Assembly: GCA_016793645.1 (NCBI GenBank)
Contig: JAEUHD010000382.1
Coordinates: 1 to 36,307 of the forward strand
Source of the DNA: Verrucomicrobiales bacterium
GTDB lineage: Bacteria > Verrucomicrobiota > Verrucomicrobiia > Limisphaerales > UBA9464
DNA length: 36,307 nucleotides
Direction of reading: 5' to 3'
Shown here: piece by piece, positions 33,340 to 36,307 of the stretch
Layout: each line of letters begins with the position of its first letter
How positions within the stretch are numbered: the first letter of the stretch is position 1
Translations under genes and position numbers: made by a program
Notes under the pieces: generated by a model
Told to the model about the DNA's origin: nothing
What the model saw: only the letters and a program-made list of their open reading frames with translations
The model's database searches: none

Positions 33340-33515
33340 GACGGGGGCGGTGTGGAGTTCGGTGGAACGACCAACAGCCTCCCGCGTTTCGAATCCGGAC
33401 GCAACGGGGACGATGTCCCGGGCGACGGGCCAAAGCCTGCACTACGAACACTCCGGGCCACCGGCTCCCGGTGCGCGGGGGCAGTGTCCTGATGCGCCCC
33501 GTGGGTTTCGACGTC

Positions 33516-34208
33516 TCAGGCGACGGCGGGTCCCTCGAGGATCCGTCCGTCGGCCATGGAAACCACCCGGCCGGCGCGCTCCGCAACCCGGGCGTCGTGG
33601 GTGGCGATCACCAGCGTGGTGCCGTGTTCCTGGCGCAGTTGGAGCAGCAGTTCGAGAATCTCCGTGCCGGTGCGTGAATCCAGGTTGCCAGTGGGTTCAT
33701 CGGCCAGAATCAGGGTTGGCTCGTTGACGAGGCAGCGGGCGAGGCAGACGCGCTGCTGCTCCCCGCCCGAGAGTTCCGCGGGCAGATGCTCCATCCGTTC
33801 GCCGAGGCCGACCCGGTGCAGGAGTTCACGGGATCTCTCCAGGGTTGGCCCGAACGGCTTTCGCGCCATGCGTGCGGGCAGGGCGACGTTCTCCAGGGCG
33901 TCGAGTTCGGGAAGCAGGTGATAGGACTGGAAGACGAACCCGACGTGGCGATTCCGGAATTCCGGCAGTGCCGAGGCGGACAATCGGTTGAGCAGGGTGC
34001 CCTCGAAGCGCACTTCCCCGGCATCCGGGCGGTCCAATCCGCCCAGGAGATGCAGCAGGGTGCTCTTCCCGGCACCCGACGCTCCCCGCAGGGCCAGGAA
34101 CTCCCCGTGATTCACGGTGAGGTCCACACCCCGGAGCACCTCCAGCGTGCGCCGGCCCATGGCGTAGGATTTTCGGAGGCCGGAGGCCTGGAGACAGGGG
34201 TTACTCAT
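33516..34208 (-). CDS. lolD: Lipoprotein-release ABC transporter ATP-binding protein LolD
   Basis: A 230-residue ABC ATPase of the LolD/MacB group. Walker A is GASGAGKST (42-50), the Q-loop is Gln94 in FVFQSYHLLPEL, the signature is LSGGEQQR (146-153), Walker B is LILADEPT (167-174), and the switch is His204. FVFQxYHLLPELxALENVxLP is typical of LolD, which energises release of lipoproteins from the inner membrane. The gene overlaps the end of the permease gene by 8 nt. The window contains predicted lipoprotein clients such as the DUF1684 protein. Confidence 0.93.
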   Translation of the reverse strand: MSNPCLQASGLRKSYAMGRRTLEVLRGVDLTVNHGEFLALRGASGAGKSTLLHLLGGLDRPDAGEVRFEGTLLNRLSASALPEFRNRHVGFVFQSYHLLPELDALENVALPARMARKPFGPTLERSRELLHRVGLGERMEHLPAELSGGEQQRVCLARCLVNEPTLILADEPTGNLDSRTGTEILELLLQLRQEHGTTLVIATHDARVAERAGRVVSMADGRILEGPAVA

Positions 34209-35484
34209 TGCGCAGGGCCTGGACGGGTTGAAGCCAGGCGGCCCGGAGGGCGGGAACGACGCCGGCCAAAAGGCAGATCACCAGGGATCCGCCGCAAATG
34301 ATGGCGACATCCGACGGCACGATCCGCGCGGGCAATCCCGCAAATTGGTAGATCGACGCCGGAAACAGGTCGAATCCCAGCCGGCTGTTCATGAAGTGGA
34401 GGAACTCGTTCCGGTAGTGCAGCGCCAGCATGCCGAGGACAAAACCGCTGGCGACTCCCAGAATCCCCACCACGGCGCTCTGTCCGACGAACAGCAGCGC
34501 CACGCTGGCCGGGCGCGCCCCGAGCGCCTTCAACACCCCAATCTCCCGGGTTTTTTGCACAACGAAGGTGATCAGGGCGCTCATGTTGCCGAAGGCGGCC
34601 ACGATCACGATGAAGAACAGGATGTAGAACATCAGCGCCTTCTCCGTGGTGAGCGCGTCGAGGAAGGCCCGGTTGCTCATCAGCCAGTTGCCGACGCCGA
34701 ATTCGGGTCCGAGTTCCGAGCGCAGCCGGGTGGTCATCCGGTCCGTCGCGGTGTCGCCCGGATCGTCGAGCATGACCGTCAGTCCCTGCACTCCCTCTCC
34801 CTCGCCCCAGAGATCGGCGCCGTCCGCGAGCGAGGTGACGACGACGGAGGAGTTGAGTTCCTCCATTCCGAGATCCAGCAGACCCCGCACCCAGTATTCA
34901 TCGCCGGTGACCACCTCGTCCTGCTTCTGGCGCTGGGCCTCGCGCATCCGGCGGAACGAGGGCACGGAATAGACATCAAGGCGGTCGCCGACCCGGATGT
35001 GGTGCTGGGCGGCGAGGCTGGCCGGAAGCAGGAGGCTCTTGGGGGTGAGTCGGAACTGGCCGTTGATGACGTTGTTGGTGAGATCCGAGACCCGGCTCTC
35101 CAGTTTGGGATCAATGCCCCGGGCGATGATGCCGAAGACGTGGGAGCCGGCTCCGGCGTCCGGCTGCGTTTCAATCAGGACCTGCGCATTGATGTAGGGA
35201 GCGACCCCCCGGACACCGGGAATCGCGGAAATCCGTTCCATGACCTGCCTCCAGTTTTTCATCGCACCCGGAGCCGTCCGCTCCACCCGGATGTGTGCGC
35301 TGAAGCCGGTCAGGCGTTCCCGGAGTTGGATCCCGAAGCCGGTCATCACGGAAATGACAATGATCAGGACCGCAACGCCCAGGGCCACGCCCAGGATGCA
35401 GATCACCGTGATGATCGAGACAAAGGTGCGCTTGGGCCGGAGGTATCGCAGGGCGAGGGCGAGTTCATACGGCAGCGGCGACAT
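34201..35484 (-). CDS. Lipoprotein-release ABC transporter permease LolC/LolE
   Basis: A 427-residue permease of the FtsX/MacB type. It opens with ELALALRYLRPKRTFVSIITVICILGVALGV in pieces typical of LolC/E. Its first helix is at about 20-46, a large periplasmic domain spans about 47-285, and three helices lie near 290-320, 338-362 and 388-412. The family signature VQKTREIGVLKALGA follows helix 2, and the protein ends AWLQPVQALRNE. LolC and LolE cannot be distinguished with one permease gene present; a single copy may form a homodimer (LolF-like). It is translated just before lolD with an 8-nt overlap. Confidence 0.93.
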   Translation of the reverse strand: MSPLPYELALALRYLRPKRTFVSIITVICILGVALGVAVLIIVISVMTGFGIQLRERLTGFSAHIRVERTAPGAMKNWRQVMERISAIPGVRGVAPYINAQVLIETQPDAGAGSHVFGIIARGIDPKLESRVSDLTNNVINGQFRLTPKSLLLPASLAAQHHIRVGDRLDVYSVPSFRRMREAQRQKQDEVVTGDEYWVRGLLDLGMEELNSSVVVTSLADGADLWGEGEGVQGLTVMLDDPGDTATDRMTTRLRSELGPEFGVGNWLMSNRAFLDALTTEKALMFYILFFIVIVAAFGNMSALITFVVQKTREIGVLKALGARPASVALLFVGQSAVVGILGVASGFVLGMLALHYRNEFLHFMNSRLGFDLFPASIYQFAGLPARIVPSDVAIICGGSLVICLLAGVVPALRAAWLQPVQALRNE

Positions 35485-35541
35485 GCAAGGGCCGGACGCT
35501 AGAACGGGACGGCGGGGGAGGCAAAGCTTCCGTGGACTCAG

Positions 35542-36111
35542 CTAGGCGAGGGATCGGATTCGATCCGCCGCCTTTTCCATCAGGGGCAATCCATGGGCGA
35601 AGACGGCATGATCGAACTCGGGCAGTGTTCGGAGGGCCGCGGCGAGGCGCGGCCGGTCGCGGCAGTACTTTTCGGGGAGAATTTCCAGGGACCGTCCGGG
35701 GAGGTTTACCACGGCGTCGCCAAAGACCATCAGGGAGCGGGACGGACAATGGAATGCCGTCTCGCCGTCCGCGCCCCCGGGCAGGGGAATGGGATGCCAT
35801 CCGGGCCCAACGCTCTGGCCGTCGCCCCATTGGAAGGTTATGGGCGGGGAGAACTCGACCCCGGGCGGACCCCAGATTTCGGCATTCCACAGTCGGGAGG
35901 CTTCGAGCATGTCGCGCTCATGGTTGGCGTTGGTGATCACGATGCGACTCTGAAGCGATGCGGGCAGGTGAAGGGAGGCGTGGGGGAGGATCGGATCGAA
36001 GATCAGGGTGAGGTCCGGCGTGACCACCGCGTGCGAGGTCAACTCCACCTTGTGGGCCGGGGAGTACGCCGACCAGCGAAGAACTCCCGGGAGGATTTCA
36101 AACGGGTTCAT
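35542..36111 (-). CDS. MBL-fold-like protein with degenerate metal site
   Basis: A 189-residue protein with the order of motifs of the metallo-beta-lactamase fold, but with the main metal motif altered. Where HxHxDH is expected it reads TNANHERD (60-67). Also present are PLPGGADGETAF (109-120), a strand ending FGDAVVN (130-136) and VFAHG (170-174). The first histidine of the canonical motif is missing and few ligands remain, so hydrolase activity is doubtful. Its ATG overlaps the stop codon of the upstream dinB by four bases (ATGA), which suggests coupled translation. The fold call is by eye. Confidence 0.65.
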   Translation of the reverse strand: MNPFEILPGVLRWSAYSPAHKVELTSHAVVTPDLTLIFDPILPHASLHLPASLQSRIVITNANHERDMLEASRLWNAEIWGPPGVEFSPPITFQWGDGQSVGPGWHPIPLPGGADGETAFHCPSRSLMVFGDAVVNLPGRSLEILPEKYCRDRPRLAAALRTLPEFDHAVFAHGLPLMEKAADRIRSLA

Positions 36112-36307
36112 GGCATGGGGACCGGAGACGCGCCGGTACGGTTCCGGCGGTCCGGGTCGAGGTTGAGCGTGAGTTGCACGCCGTGGATCTCGAGGAGTCC
36201 GCTGACCCCGAGGCCGAGCAGGCGCAGGGGCCGATGCACGAGTTTCTCCCGAGCGAGCAGCCAGCAGCCCAGTCGATACAGGTCGGCGCCTTCGGTCATG
36301 GGGTCGG
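36108..36307 (-). CDS. dinB: DNA polymerase IV, C-terminal fragment
   Basis: Only the last 66 codons are in the window; the frame stays open to the right edge, so the 5' part lies beyond it. The segment REKLVHRPLRLLGLGVSGL matches the little-finger domain of Y-family polymerase DinB, where RPVRLLGLGVSGL is a common ending. The protein would perform error-prone translesion synthesis. The final residues (DRRNRTGASPVPMP) do not show a clear beta-clamp-binding motif. The stop codon overlaps the start of the MBL-like gene. The call rests on this short match. Confidence 0.7.
   Translation of the reverse strand, partial: DPMTEGADLYRLGCWLLAREKLVHRPLRLLGLGVSGLLEIHGVQLTLNLDPDRRNRTGASPVPMP

Noticed and set aside
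33459..33473. Small perfect hairpin (CACCGG-CTC-CCGGTG) between lolD and the 1204-residue protein gene
   Set aside because: A 6-bp stem without a T-tract is common by chance at this GC content.
1..36307. tRNA, rRNA, tmRNA, CRISPR, insertion sequence or prophage
   Set aside because: No cloverleaf-like segments, spaced direct repeats, transposase motifs or phage genes were seen on reading both strands; no dedicated RNA search was possible.

Overview
This window is about 36 kb of GC-rich bacterial chromosome. It most likely comes from a Verrucomicrobiota member of the Limisphaerales/Pedosphaerales type. That placement is an inference from gene content: a PSCyt1/DUF1549/LamG/DUF1553 cytochrome-like protein, a DUF1501 protein with a Tat-like N-terminus, a pseudopilin with an FTLIE-type leader, a formylglycine-type sulfatase and a PQQ-like propeller protein occur among ordinary housekeeping genes. 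No rRNA or tRNA gene, phage, transposon or CRISPR array is visible.

Layout. Positions 1-6200 hold a cytosolic sulfite-oxidase-like molybdoenzyme (-), rpmB (+), rpoZ-smpB (-), a DUF4149 membrane protein (+), rsfS (-), a DUF1684 lipoprotein (-), a sulfatase (-) and a small membrane protein (-). Positions 6300-12360 are all minus strand: icd, hpf, an amidohydrolase, an SDR oxidoreductase, an Hsp70 paralogue and a small basic protein. The hpf, amidohydrolase and SDR genes are packed with a 1-nt gap and an ATGA overlap. Positions 12650-16610 form a plus-strand translation and replication cluster, prs-rplY-pth-rpsF-ssb-rplI, closed by a strong intrinsic terminator. The rpsR gene that normally sits between ssb and rplI is absent.

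Positions 16700-27230 are plus strand: an orphan parA, a secreted GH30 glycosidase, a PQQ-like propeller protein, a 1070-residue PSCyt1/LamG protein, a membrane-anchored protein with two STN-like domains and a Gly-rich tail, a pseudopilin and a DUF1501 protein. This is the accessory, cell-surface part of the window. Positions 27216-36307 are minus strand: a fragment of dinB, a degenerate MBL-fold protein, a LolC/E permease with its LolD ATPase, a 1204-residue multi-pass membrane protein with Cache-like sensor regions, and RNase R with a long R/G/P-rich tail. The RNase R gene overlaps the DUF1501 gene tail to tail.

Two parts look least described. One is the 1204-residue sensor-like membrane protein, which has no recognisable output domain. 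The other is the PSCyt1 / STN-like / pseudopilin / DUF1501 gene set, in which the usual cytochrome-DUF1501 pair is split by two genes with secretion or pilus-like features. Shine-Dalgarno sequences are scarce throughout; rpmB and rpsF are the clear exceptions.
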